25,866 nt of DNA from JBEIVB01 sp040374085 (GTDB lineage: Bacteria; Bacteroidota; Bacteroidia; UBA4408): contig JBEIVB010000027.1 of assembly GCA_040374085.1 (NCBI GenBank), forward strand, positions 1 through 25,866. Reading direction: 5' to 3'. The translations under genes and the position numbers were made by a program. Position 1 is the first letter of the stretch. Each line of letters starts with the position of its first letter. Of the stretch, positions 6,632 through 13,681 are shown piece by piece. The notes under the pieces were generated by a model, which worked only from the letters and a program-made list of their open reading frames with translations, searched no databases and was not told the DNA's origin.

Positions 6632-6667
6632 CCCGCAAGTGACGCTTCGCTTAACACTTGCGGGAGC
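6632..6667 (-). repeat. REP-like hairpin, right inverted copy
   Basis: A perfect 10-bp inverted repeat, CCCGCAAGTG and CACTTGCGGG, with a 13-nt spacer. Read on the minus strand it begins GCTCCCGCAAGTGTT, as the left copies do, and its spacer again contains CGAAG, giving a GC-GAA-GC apex. It lies between the RAYT start and the LRR gene stop, and on the minus strand it could also end LRR transcription. Confidence 0.75.
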
Positions 6668-6692
6668 AAAGGCGTTTATTTGGGTTGCCAAA

Positions 6693-9398
6693 CTATTCCT
6701 TCACCAACTTCACTACCTGCAAACCGTTGATGCGGGCAAGGTAGATGCCGGCGGGGTAGGCGCTGAGGTCGAGTAGGCGTGGATTTGTGGCGTTGAGTAT
6801 GCATTGGCCCAACACATCGAACACCTCTGCGCTCTGCACGCGGCTTGCATCCTTAAACCAATACAGGCCTTTTCCGGGATTGGGGAAGATGCCCACGGTG
6901 CTTTGCAGGGGAAGGTATGCGATGCCGCTGCTCAATTGTATGTTGTTTTGGGTGGTGTTGGTTACAATTGGGGCGTTGTAATCGAAGTAGATGTATGCGG
7001 TGTTCTCTATCTGAGTGCCCAGCGGCAGGTTGGCGTTGGGCTTTAGGCGGTATTGGAAGTAGCCCATGCTGCCATCATAATCTGTAGTGCTGTCGGGCAG
7101 CATGATGTTGTCGAAGCGAACCGTCATTACCCTGCCGTTGATGCTTACGCGTGCCGGGTGAGAATACCCCATAACCTCAAAGCTGTTTAAATCGAGGTGG
7201 GTGTCTAAGGTGTCTTTCAAACGGATGTTAAAGGCCGGGGCGGTGCCGGTGTTCTGGAAATGTATGGTGTAGGTAAACCAATCGTTGTAACCGGGCTCTA
7301 CGTTGGTGGGATACACCTCCTTCATGTTGGGATCATAGGAGTTGAGTACGCTGTAGCAAATGCTCGAGTGGTTGTTGAGGGTGTCGGCATCTGTAGGGGC
7401 GGTGACGATGGTTACCTCGGCACAAACCATCTCTCCGGCCTGGGCGGTGGTATCGGTGGTGAATTTTAAACCGAATGAATGTGGACCGATGGAATCAAAG
7501 TTGGCAATGGCGTAGGTGAATGTGTTTCCGTTGGTCTGAGGCATAAGCGCACCCGGTGTGGTTCCGGAATACAACACCGGCCCGGAAACCTGTATGGTTA
7601 CTGAACCCGAACGGTTGGGTGCGATGCAATCGAGGTTGTTCCATTCAAAATTGTTTACGATGCGGGTTTGCAGGGTATGAACCTGCCCCGGAAATACCCA
7701 TCCCTGATGTACTATGGAATGAACCGATACATCATTATCGTTGTCGCACGCCAGAGGATAGTGGATGCTCGTTATGAGTTGGTTGGCAGAGTCAAGCAGA
7801 AAGGGTTGGATGGTCGGTTGGGAACAGATGACCTGAAAAGGAAGGACTTGCTCTTCAATTTTGAGGTAAAAACTGTCGGGTTCAAGGTTTGCAAAACTGT
7901 ATCGTCCGTTGCTGGTATAGCTTATTCCCTTTAAATTGTTTTGTGCATCAAACAATTTAACAGGGATATTTTCTGAAAGCGGATCATTTTGATCTAAAAT
8001 GCAATTGAGGTTACGTTCGGTGTACACATAGCCCATAACATTTGGCGTTCCGGAACAGTTAAAGGGGTTGATGAGGGTGTCGTTTTCGATGCAAATAGGC
8101 AAGACATCGCTGTAGTTGGTTTGATTGGGAACACAGGAGAGTAAGGTGTTGCTGATATATCCAGTAGGATTATTCGTTAGGCCCATAGGAGTGATGTAGG
8201 GGAGATTGTGAATGCACCGGATTGGATTATCGCCGACGGTGAAAATTTCCATGAACGCTGGAACCGGAGGGATTTCCATAAGTTGATTGTTGGCGCAAGA
8301 AATTCCTTTTAAGGCCTCGGGTATGTTTGGAAGGGAGGACAATTGATTGTTAGAGCATACCAAAAGATCCAAGGAGCTTGGGAGTTCCGGTAGGACCGTA
8401 ATTTGATTGTAGTCACAAAAGAGTTTTGCAATAGAGTTGGGAAGTGTCGGCAATGAATGGAGCTGATTGTATTGACAGAACAAAATATTCACAAAGGGCG
8501 GCAATGCAGGTAATGCAGTGAGTTGATTGGCAGTGCAATAAATCGTTTCTATAAATGCTGGAAATGCGGGCAAACTGTCCAGTATGCAATAACTACAATT
8601 TAGATGCCTGAGTGAATCCGGAAGTTGAGGCAATTGCGTCAAGGGGTTTTGGGAACATCTAAAATCCCGAAGGGTTGGAGGAAGACTGGGAAGAACCGTT
8701 AGGGAATCGTCTTCGCAACTAAGCTTTTCCAGATTTGGGGGCAAGATGGCAGGCAGTGCCGTTAGATTGGGATTGAAGCTGCACGAAAGCTCTTTGAGGC
8801 TTTGGGGCAAAGCGGGTAGCGCGTTCAAATTATTCGAATAAACTTCCAGGTAAAGGAGCAAATTGGGCAAAGGAGGCAACGTTCCGGTAAGCTGGTTTAC
8901 GGAGCAATTCAGCCGCATCAAATTCGGGGGCAAGGCCGGGAGTGCGGTTAATTGATTGAAGCTGCACAAAAAATCCAGGAGGCTTGGAGGCAAGGAGGGT
9001 ATTGAGGCAATTTGGTTTTGCCTACAATCAAGGTTGTTAAGCCCTGATGGCAGTATAGGAAGGGAGGTTAGGTTGTTGTTGTAACAGGTTAGAGTATTTA
9101 GTCCTGTAGGCAGGTTTGATGGAAGGCTGCTCAGGTTGTTATCCGAGCAGTTTAAACTAACAAGATTGTGGAAGTATTCTATTCCACTTAAATTCGCAAT
9201 ACCACTACCGGAAATAGATAGTGAAGTGCAGTTTTGAATGGCGCTGCACGTGGTATCCATCATGTTCCCATTCATGCACGAGGGAAAGAAAAAGTTCAGC
9301 TTGGCCGCAAACCCGCTGTCGGGTATGGCAATGTATTGGGCCCGAACCGGAAAAAGGGATAGAAGAAAGAGCAGGATAATAAGTAGATGTCTTTTCAT
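6693..9398 (-). CDS. Large secreted leucine-rich-repeat protein with T9SS type A sorting domain
   Basis: Encodes 901 residues. A signal peptide (MKRHLLIILLFLLSLFPVRAQ) is followed by a short cap (22-72). About 16 leucine-rich repeats of 20-21 residues follow (about 72-390), with the pattern LPxLPxxLxxLxCxxNQLTA, the YopM/IpaH-like bacterial LRR type. Next come an SdrD-B-like segment (about 430-535: VMGYVYTERNLNCILDQND, then GRYSFANLEPDSFYLKI), a CARDB/DUF11-like region, and a DPNMKEVYPTNVEPGYNDWF domain (about 690-815) common in Bacteroidota surface proteins. The last 67 residues are a type A sorting domain: GIFPNPGKGLYWF, AEVFDVLGQ, YPAGIYLARI, KLVKE. The protein is expected at the cell surface, possibly for adhesion or binding; the ligand is unknown. 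Fourteen of the repeats place Cys at the same position. A canonical promoter lies just upstream. Confidence 0.9.
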   Translation of the reverse strand: MKRHLLIILLFLLSLFPVRAQYIAIPDSGFAAKLNFFFPSCMNGNMMDTTCSAIQNCTSLSISGSGIANLSGIEYFHNLVSLNCSDNNLSSLPSNLPTGLNTLTCYNNNLTSLPILPSGLNNLDCRQNQIASIPSLPPSLLDFLCSFNQLTALPALPPNLMRLNCSVNQLTGTLPPLPNLLLYLEVYSNNLNALPALPQSLKELSCSFNPNLTALPAILPPNLEKLSCEDDSLTVLPSLPPTLRDFRCSQNPLTQLPQLPDSLRHLNCSYCILDSLPAFPAFIETIYCTANQLTALPALPPFVNILFCQYNQLHSLPTLPNSIAKLFCDYNQITVLPELPSSLDLLVCSNNQLSSLPNIPEALKGISCANNQLMEIPPVPAFMEIFTVGDNPIRCIHNLPYITPMGLTNNPTGYISNTLLSCVPNQTNYSDVLPICIENDTLINPFNCSGTPNVMGYVYTERNLNCILDQNDPLSENIPVKLFDAQNNLKGISYTSNGRYSFANLEPDSFYLKIEEQVLPFQVICSQPTIQPFLLDSANQLITSIHYPLACDNDNDVSVHSIVHQGWVFPGQVHTLQTRIVNNFEWNNLDCIAPNRSGSVTIQVSGPVLYSGTTPGALMPQTNGNTFTYAIANFDSIGPHSFGLKFTTDTTAQAGEMVCAEVTIVTAPTDADTLNNHSSICYSVLNSYDPNMKEVYPTNVEPGYNDWFTYTIHFQNTGTAPAFNIRLKDTLDTHLDLNSFEVMGYSHPARVSINGRVMTVRFDNIMLPDSTTDYDGSMGYFQYRLKPNANLPLGTQIENTAYIYFDYNAPIVTNTTQNNIQLSSGIAYLPLQSTVGIFPNPGKGLYWFKDASRVQSAEVFDVLGQCILNATNPRLLDLSAYPAGIYLARINGLQVVKLVKE
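8259..9185 (-). repeat. Coding tandem repeats (about 60 bp) of the LRR domain
   Basis: Each repeat of about 60 nt encodes one LPxLPxxLxxLxCxxNxLxx unit; on the plus strand AATTGATTG-like words recur at about the same spacing. Repeats are diverged rather than identical, so this is an old array and not a recent expansion. It covers about residues 72-380 of the LRR protein. Confidence 0.8.
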
Positions 9399-9414
9399 AA
9401 AAAAAATTTTAAAT

Positions 9415-9444
9415 CAAATTTATAAAGAAATTCAACTTTTCCAA
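9415..9444 (-). promoter_or_regulatory. Canonical Bacteroidota promoter of the LRR gene
   Basis: On the minus strand the -33 TTG (9444-9442) is followed after exactly 19 nt by TAAATTTG (9422-9415), matching TAnnTTTG. The spacing is the best of any promoter in the window. The ATG follows 16 nt after the box, giving a leader of about 10 nt within a very AT-rich stretch. Confidence 0.7.
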
Positions 9445-9770
9445 TATTATCTTTTCTTCTTTCAAGCAACGCAAACTAACCATCCCCCAATCAACATGGG
9501 TTTTTTTGTGAACGCCAAGGGGTTTAGGCGGCGACCTTGTTGTACCCCACGGCCAATCGAGCCCGGGAATTGGTTCAGTCGGACTGCACAATTGTCCCCA
9601 TTTTCAGAAAAACTGGAATTTTCTTGTGCTTTGTACTGAACAGAACTTCAATGCGACATACTTTGTCGTACCCACCCATGTTCTTTGCCGCCATGGGGGC
9701 TATGGAAATCTCATGGAAAAATAGGGGCATCGCCCTCGAATATGAACCTCAAAGGCTATGCGCTAAGGTG
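9445..9770. other. Intergenic region between the divergent LRR and proline dehydrogenase genes
   Basis: No gene is supported here. An open frame runs in phase into the proline dehydrogenase from 9537, but its 83 extra residues have no family similarity and lie upstream of a good promoter box. A small inverted repeat, CGACA-TACTT-TGTCG, lies near 9662; I assign no role to it. Confidence 0.6.
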
Positions 9771-9778
9771 TATATTTG
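9771..9778 (+). promoter_or_regulatory. Predicted -7 promoter box for proline dehydrogenase, near the start codon
   Basis: Reads TATATTTG, a perfect TAnnTTTG match. Seven bases (CCCGCGC) separate it from the ATG at 9786, so transcription would begin 0-3 nt before the start codon. A -33 TTG is not evident. Confidence 0.55.
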
Positions 9779-9785
9779 CCCGCGC

Positions 9786-10952
9786 ATGAACGTTTTCGAC
9801 AACACCGAGGTTGCCTTTCGGGGCCGGAGCAAAGGCGATTTAAATCGTTCGCGGTTGCTGTTTTCTGTAGTGGCCAATCCATTGTGGGTGCGCATCGGAA
9901 GGGTGGTAACCGAGTGGGCATTTCGCTTGCATCTGCCCATTAGAGGCATAGTAAAAGCCACCATTTTCCGTCAGTTTTGCGGGGGGGAAACCATCGATGA
10001 GTGTACCGAAACCATCAACCGCCTGGGGCAGTACGGCATTGGTGCCATTCTCGACTATTCGGTGGAAGGAAAGGAGCAGGAAGAGGATTTTGAGCATACC
10101 ACCGAAGAAACCCTTCGCACCATAACCAAAGCAACCCAAAGTGCCTTTATTCCCTTTTGTGTGTTTAAGGTTACCGGATTGGCGCGCATGAGTTTGCTCG
10201 AGGCCATCAGCGAGGGGCGCACCCTCAGCCACGAGGAAGGCGTTCAGCGCGAGGCTTTGTGGGCACGCGTTCACCGCATCTGCGGAGCCGCAGCGCAAAA
10301 GGAGGTTCCGATCTTCATCGATGCGGAAGAGTCGTGGATTCAACCGGCTATAGATGAGTTGGCAGATGCCATGATGGAGCGCTACAACACCCGTTCGGCT
10401 ATTGTGTACAACACCTTCCAGCTTTACCGTTCCGATCGGTTGGCCTTTTTTCAGCAAAGCCATGAGCGGGCCGAACGCCTGGGCTATTTTCTGGGAGCCA
10501 AATTGGTTCGGGGGGCGTATATGGAGAAGGAGCGTGAGCGTGCCCGCAGCATGGGCTATGCCTCACCCATCCAGCCCGACAAGGCCGCAACCGATGCAGC
10601 CTACGATCAGGCATTGCAATATGCCATCAAGTACATCAAGCGCATCAGCATTTGCGCCGGCACACACAACGAACAAAGCTCAGCCCTGCTGATGAAGCGT
10701 ATGCAGGAGGCAGGTTTGCCAAACAACTATAAAGGCATATACTTTTCTCAGTTGTACGGCATGAGCGATCATATTAGTTTCAATCTATCCAATCTAGGCT
10801 ACAATGTGGTTAAGTATCTTCCATACGGCCCGGTGCGTGAGGTCTTGCCTTACCTCATCCGAAGGGCACAGGAAAATACTTCGGTAAAAGGCCAAACAGG
10901 AAGAGAGCTTGGATTGATTTTAAAAGAGAAACAACGCAGATTAAATACATAA
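9786..10952 (+). CDS. Proline dehydrogenase (monofunctional, PutA N-domain family)
   Basis: Encodes 388 residues from ATG 9786, the usual size of the Bacteroidota enzyme. The flavoenzyme oxidises L-proline to 1-pyrroline-5-carboxylate and feeds electrons to the quinone pool. Typical motifs are seen: FRQFCGGETIDEC early, FIDAEESWIQPAIDEL, YNTFQLYRSDRLAFF, GAKLVRGAYMEKERERA, a lysine/aspartate-rich PDKAATDAAYDQAL, ICAGTHNEQSS and YFSQLYGMSDHISFNL, which line the FAD barrel and substrate site. The P5C dehydrogenase domain of long PutA proteins is absent. The start is chosen by family alignment (MNVFDNTEVAFRGRSKGDL) and by the promoter box 7 nt upstream. The amidohydrolase gene follows after 10 nt. 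Confidence 0.93.
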   Translation: MNVFDNTEVAFRGRSKGDLNRSRLLFSVVANPLWVRIGRVVTEWAFRLHLPIRGIVKATIFRQFCGGETIDECTETINRLGQYGIGAILDYSVEGKEQEEDFEHTTEETLRTITKATQSAFIPFCVFKVTGLARMSLLEAISEGRTLSHEEGVQREALWARVHRICGAAAQKEVPIFIDAEESWIQPAIDELADAMMERYNTRSAIVYNTFQLYRSDRLAFFQQSHERAERLGYFLGAKLVRGAYMEKERERARSMGYASPIQPDKAATDAAYDQALQYAIKYIKRISICAGTHNEQSSALLMKRMQEAGLPNNYKGIYFSQLYGMSDHISFNLSNLGYNVVKYLPYGPVREVLPYLIRRAQENTSVKGQTGRELGLILKEKQRRLNT

Positions 10953-10962
10953 GGCAACATAT

Positions 10963-12174
10963 ATGAATCAAGCACTTCGAAAGCAAGTGATGGATCTTGG
11001 TGCACAGCTTGCACCCCGCTACTGGGAAGCTCGTTGCAGGTTGCACATGAATCCGGAGCCGTCTTTCGCCGAGGAAAGAACTTCAGAGTTTGTTCAGCAG
11101 CATTTAGAAGGGTTGGGGATCTCCTTCACCGGAGGTTGGGCCGGCCATGGGGTGGTTGCAGTCATCAAAGGACACGCGGAAGGGAATGTGGTTGGATTGC
11201 GCGCCGATCTCGATGCCCTGCCCATTCAGGAGCAAAACGATGCTGCCTACCGCTCGCAAAGAGATGGCTGGATGCACGCATGCGGCCACGATTTTCATAC
11301 GGCCTGTTTGTTGGGCGTGGCCGAGGCCTTGCACACCCTGAGGAACCTGTGGGAAGGCGAGGTGGTGCTGATCTTCCAGCCCGGAGAGGAGCGTTTGCCC
11401 GGCGGTGCCAGTCAAATGATTGAACAAGGAGTTCTAAAGCAGTACCAGCCCGGAGTTATTCTGGCCCAGCACGTTACACCCGAAATTTCCGCCGGTGAGG
11501 TTGGGTTTAGGCCTGGAAGATTTATGGCTTCCACCGATGAAATCTACATCACGGTTACCGGAAAAGGCGGTCATGCCGCCATGCCCGCCACGTTTGTAAG
11601 CCCCATCATCGCCGCATCGAATCTGGTTCTGGGCCTAGAGAAGGAGTTTATGCACCCGGTAAGTCAGGCCGGTATGCATTACCCAACGGTTTTTACCATT
11701 GGGAAATTTGAAGGGTTGGGAGCCACCAATGTGGTGCCCAAAGAGGTAAAGCTTGAAGGTACTTTTAGGACATTCAATGAGAAGTGGCGCAAGGCATGCC
11801 ATGATCTGCTGCACCGCTTTTGCTTGAAGTTCGCCAAGAAAAACAATGTGGAGGTCGATCTCCGAATCGCGCGCGGATACCCCTGTTTGGTAAACCACCC
11901 CGAGCTTACTGCTTTCTGCGAAGAGGAAGCGCGGCAATTTCTCGGAGAGGAACGCGTTCACAGCTTGCCCTTGCGCATGACTGCCGAAGATTTTGCCTTC
12001 TTTTCCGAACGTATGCCCGTTTGCTTTTACCGAATCGGCACGGGAGGCCAAACCCCTGAAACCCGATACAGTGTGCATCACCCCAATTTCGACATTGCTC
12101 AAGAGGCCATGGAGTCCGCTCTGGGGCTTATGACTTGGCTTACGTTAAACGCCCTAACCCGAACGTTTCGATAG
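10963..12174 (+). CDS. M20D family metal-dependent amidohydrolase (aminoacylase/hippurate hydrolase-like)
   Basis: Encodes 403 residues. These dinuclear metal enzymes remove acyl groups from N-acyl amino acids or related amides. Metal-site motifs are visible: GLRADLDALPIQE (78-90), MHACGHDFHTA with Cys107 and His109 (104-114), the catalytic pair Glu142-Glu143 in FQPGEER, His170 in LAQHVTPE, and a C-terminal SVHHPNFDI. The dimerisation domain insert lies at about 190-310 (VTGKGGHAAMP, TNVVPKEVKLEGTFRTF). It has no signal peptide. It lies 10 nt after proline dehydrogenase, so the pair probably forms an amino-acid catabolic transcription unit. Its stop converges on murI with 8 nt between. The substrate cannot be inferred. 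Confidence 0.93.
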   Translation: MNQALRKQVMDLGAQLAPRYWEARCRLHMNPEPSFAEERTSEFVQQHLEGLGISFTGGWAGHGVVAVIKGHAEGNVVGLRADLDALPIQEQNDAAYRSQRDGWMHACGHDFHTACLLGVAEALHTLRNLWEGEVVLIFQPGEERLPGGASQMIEQGVLKQYQPGVILAQHVTPEISAGEVGFRPGRFMASTDEIYITVTGKGGHAAMPATFVSPIIAASNLVLGLEKEFMHPVSQAGMHYPTVFTIGKFEGLGATNVVPKEVKLEGTFRTFNEKWRKACHDLLHRFCLKFAKKNNVEVDLRIARGYPCLVNHPELTAFCEEEARQFLGEERVHSLPLRMTAEDFAFFSERMPVCFYRIGTGGQTPETRYSVHHPNFDIAQEAMESALGLMTWLTLNALTRTFR

Positions 12175-12182
12175 CCCAAACC

Positions 12183-13001
12183 CTATTCGTTTTCCCATAA
12201 GGGAAGAGGTTCGAGCTTAAGGTTGTCGCGGTAGAAGATGGCGGTGGAGCGCTCGAAAGATTTCGTGAAGTCGGTTACGTAAAAGTGATTCGAGCCAACG
12301 CGCCGGGTTGCCAACAGTCCTTGTTTTTTTAGGGATTCGGCAACGGCCCGCGCTACCACGTCGGCAGAGTCCAAAACCGTAACCTCAGGCGGATAGAAGG
12401 ACGCAATCTCCTCTTTTATCAGTGGATAATGGGTGCAAGCTAAAATGAGGGCGTCTATTTTCTTCAGCTTAGGCCGCGACAAATAGGAGTGAATGATGGT
12501 GCGCGATATGGTGTTGTTGAAGAAGCCTTCTTCAATCATGGGCGCCAACAAAGGGGTTGCCAGAGAGGTTACCTCGCACTCGGGCGCCAGATGCTTGATT
12601 TTTTTGGCATACGCATCGGCTTTTATGGTGCCTTTTGTACCGATTACCCCAATCCTCTGTCCTCTGTGTAAGCGGCAAACTTCCTCCACAACGGGGTCAA
12701 TCACCGAAAAAACCGGCACGGCTCCCTTTACCTGCTTTTTTACCGCTTCATAGGCCATGGCAGATGCTGTGTTGCAGGCAATGACAATGGCTTTACATCC
12801 TTTGTCTAATAAAAAATCGGCAATGCGCACCGCATAGTATTTAATGGAATCTACCGACTTATCTCCGTAGGGAAAGTGCGCGGTGTCTCCAACATACATC
12901 AACGTTTCTTTGGGCAGATGCTTCGATAGGGCCTGGGCAACGGTTAATCCGCCTATGCCCGAATCAAATATGCCAATGGGTTGTGATGCGCGCTGAACCA
13001 T
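12183..13001 (-). CDS. murI: Glutamate racemase
   Basis: Encodes 272 residues from the ATG at 13001. It converts L- to D-glutamate for peptidoglycan synthesis. The protein starts MVQRASQPIGIFDSGIGGLTV, with the conserved Asp13-Ser14. The two catalytic cysteines are Cys76 (VIACNTASAMA) and Cys189 (LILACTHYPLI), and YVGDTAHFPYGDKS (36-49) is conserved. An in-frame TTG seven codons upstream overlaps the promoter box and is rejected. The gene follows the skp terminator on the same strand and has its own -7 box, so it is probably transcribed separately from the uppS-bamA-skp block. Confidence 0.96.
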   Translation of the reverse strand: MVQRASQPIGIFDSGIGGLTVAQALSKHLPKETLMYVGDTAHFPYGDKSVDSIKYYAVRIADFLLDKGCKAIVIACNTASAMAYEAVKKQVKGAVPVFSVIDPVVEEVCRLHRGQRIGVIGTKGTIKADAYAKKIKHLAPECEVTSLATPLLAPMIEEGFFNNTISRTIIHSYLSRPKLKKIDALILACTHYPLIKEEIASFYPPEVTVLDSADVVARAVAESLKKQGLLATRRVGSNHFYVTDFTKSFERSTAIFYRDNLKLEPLPLWENE

Positions 13002-13019
13002 GCGGATGTGTGCTTGAGC

Positions 13020-13027
13020 CAAAGGTA
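13020..13027 (-). promoter_or_regulatory. Predicted -7 promoter box for murI
   Basis: On the minus strand reads TACCTTTG, identical to the etfB box. The murI ATG follows after 18 nt, implying a leader of only about 13 nt. It lies directly after the skp terminator hairpin. Confidence 0.55.
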
Positions 13028-13040
13028 AGGGCCTAACAAG

Positions 13041-13066
13041 AAAAAACCCCAGTCGTGCTGGGGCTT
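13041..13066 (-). terminator. Intrinsic terminator after the second skp gene
   Basis: On the minus strand, GCCCCAG-CACGA-CTGGGG is followed by six T. It begins 7 nt after the skp stop codon and separates the bamA-skp block from murI. Confidence 0.9.
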
Positions 13067-13070
13067 TTCG

Positions 13071-13625
13071 TTATTTTTTTGGAGCAGGCGCCGAAGGTTT
13101 TTCCGGTGCAACGGCCGATTCCGATATGCCCAGCTTTTTCTTCACCAAGCCCATGATGTCTTCGGAACTGTCGAAGTACAGCACCAATCCGGAACTGGTA
13201 TCGAAAACTTGTTTGATGGTGTTTTCTTTGGCCACTTCTTCAATGGCTTTCTTGGCTTTCTTCAGCATAGGCTCCAACAATTCGTTTTGCTTTTTCTGAA
13301 GAGATTCCTGTGCGGTTTGTTGGAAGTTCTTGATGCGCTCTTCCAGATCGGCGATTTCTTTCTGCTTATCGAGCTTCACCGGCTCGGTCATCAGGCTTTC
13401 TTTTGATTGATATTCACTCACTTTGCTTTCGTACTCACCCGACATGGTTTTCATTTGGCCATCCAGTTGCTTGGCATATTCCTGAATGTCGGTTTCGGCT
13501 TTTTTGCGTTCGGGCATCAACAGCAACAAATCGTTGAGGTTCACATAACCGGTTTTCTGAGCAAAGGCCGATGGGCTGGCAACAAGGCTTGCAGCAACGG
13601 CAAGCGCCAAAAAAAAGTGTTTCAT
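13071..13625 (-). CDS. Periplasmic chaperone Skp/OmpH family (second copy)
   Basis: Encodes 184 residues. The signal peptide is MKHFFLALAVAASLVASPSAFAQ. The mature part starts KTGYVNLNDLLLLMPERKKAETDIQEYAKQ, the OmpH start (xxGYVxxxxLLxxxPE). It is followed by a long charged coiled-coil region (about 45-125: ...EYESKVSEYQSKES..., DLEERIKNFQQTAQESLQKKQ) and a short beta end with QVFDTSSGLVLYFD. A Pro/Ala/Lys tail (SAPAPKK) closes it. Skp-type trimers hold unfolded outer-membrane proteins in the periplasm for BamA. It follows a sister skp gene after 56 nt, with a weak promoter-like box between, and ends at a terminator. Confidence 0.92.
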   Translation of the reverse strand: MKHFFLALAVAASLVASPSAFAQKTGYVNLNDLLLLMPERKKAETDIQEYAKQLDGQMKTMSGEYESKVSEYQSKESLMTEPVKLDKQKEIADLEERIKNFQQTAQESLQKKQNELLEPMLKKAKKAIEEVAKENTIKQVFDTSSGLVLYFDSSEDIMGLVKKKLGISESAVAPEKPSAPAPKK

Positions 13626-13651
13626 ATGGGGTGTAGAAATGATAGGGTGCG

Positions 13652-13659
13652 CGAATATA
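13652..13659 (-). promoter_or_regulatory. Possible internal -7 box before the second skp gene
   Basis: On the minus strand reads TATATTCG, one mismatch from TAnnTTTG, 26 nt before the ATG. It could give extra transcription of the second skp gene; support is weak. Confidence 0.3.
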
Positions 13660-13681
13660 AGGCGAAATTGTACAGATTGGT

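Larger units (their letters stand above)
5873..6667. mobile_element. RAYT gene with flanking inverted REP-like hairpins (REPtron-like unit)
   Basis: The unit comprises two direct hairpin copies on the left, the transposase gene, and one hairpin in inverted orientation on the right. All three share GCTCCCGCAAGTGTT when read in their own orientation. No target-site duplication is claimed. Known RAYTs recognise such hairpins by the sequence at the foot; here the shared foot is GCTC. That the unit has moved as a whole is an inference. Confidence 0.6.

Noticed and set aside
6594..6638. A 15-residue N-terminal extension of the RAYT protein from a TTG
   Set aside because: It would begin inside the right-hand hairpin and the family begins at MSRNYKFHN.
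8259..9185. A non-coding minisatellite or CRISPR-like array
   Set aside because: The 60-bp period is exactly explained by one 20-residue LRR per unit in an uninterrupted frame.
9662..9676. A small inverted repeat CGACA-TACTT-TGTCG as an operator
   Set aside because: It is short, single and not placed against a promoter, so chance is a sufficient explanation.
9537..9785. An 83-codon N-terminal extension of the proline dehydrogenase frame
   Set aside because: It has no family similarity and contains the TATATTTG promoter box; the protein family aligns from the ATG at 9786.
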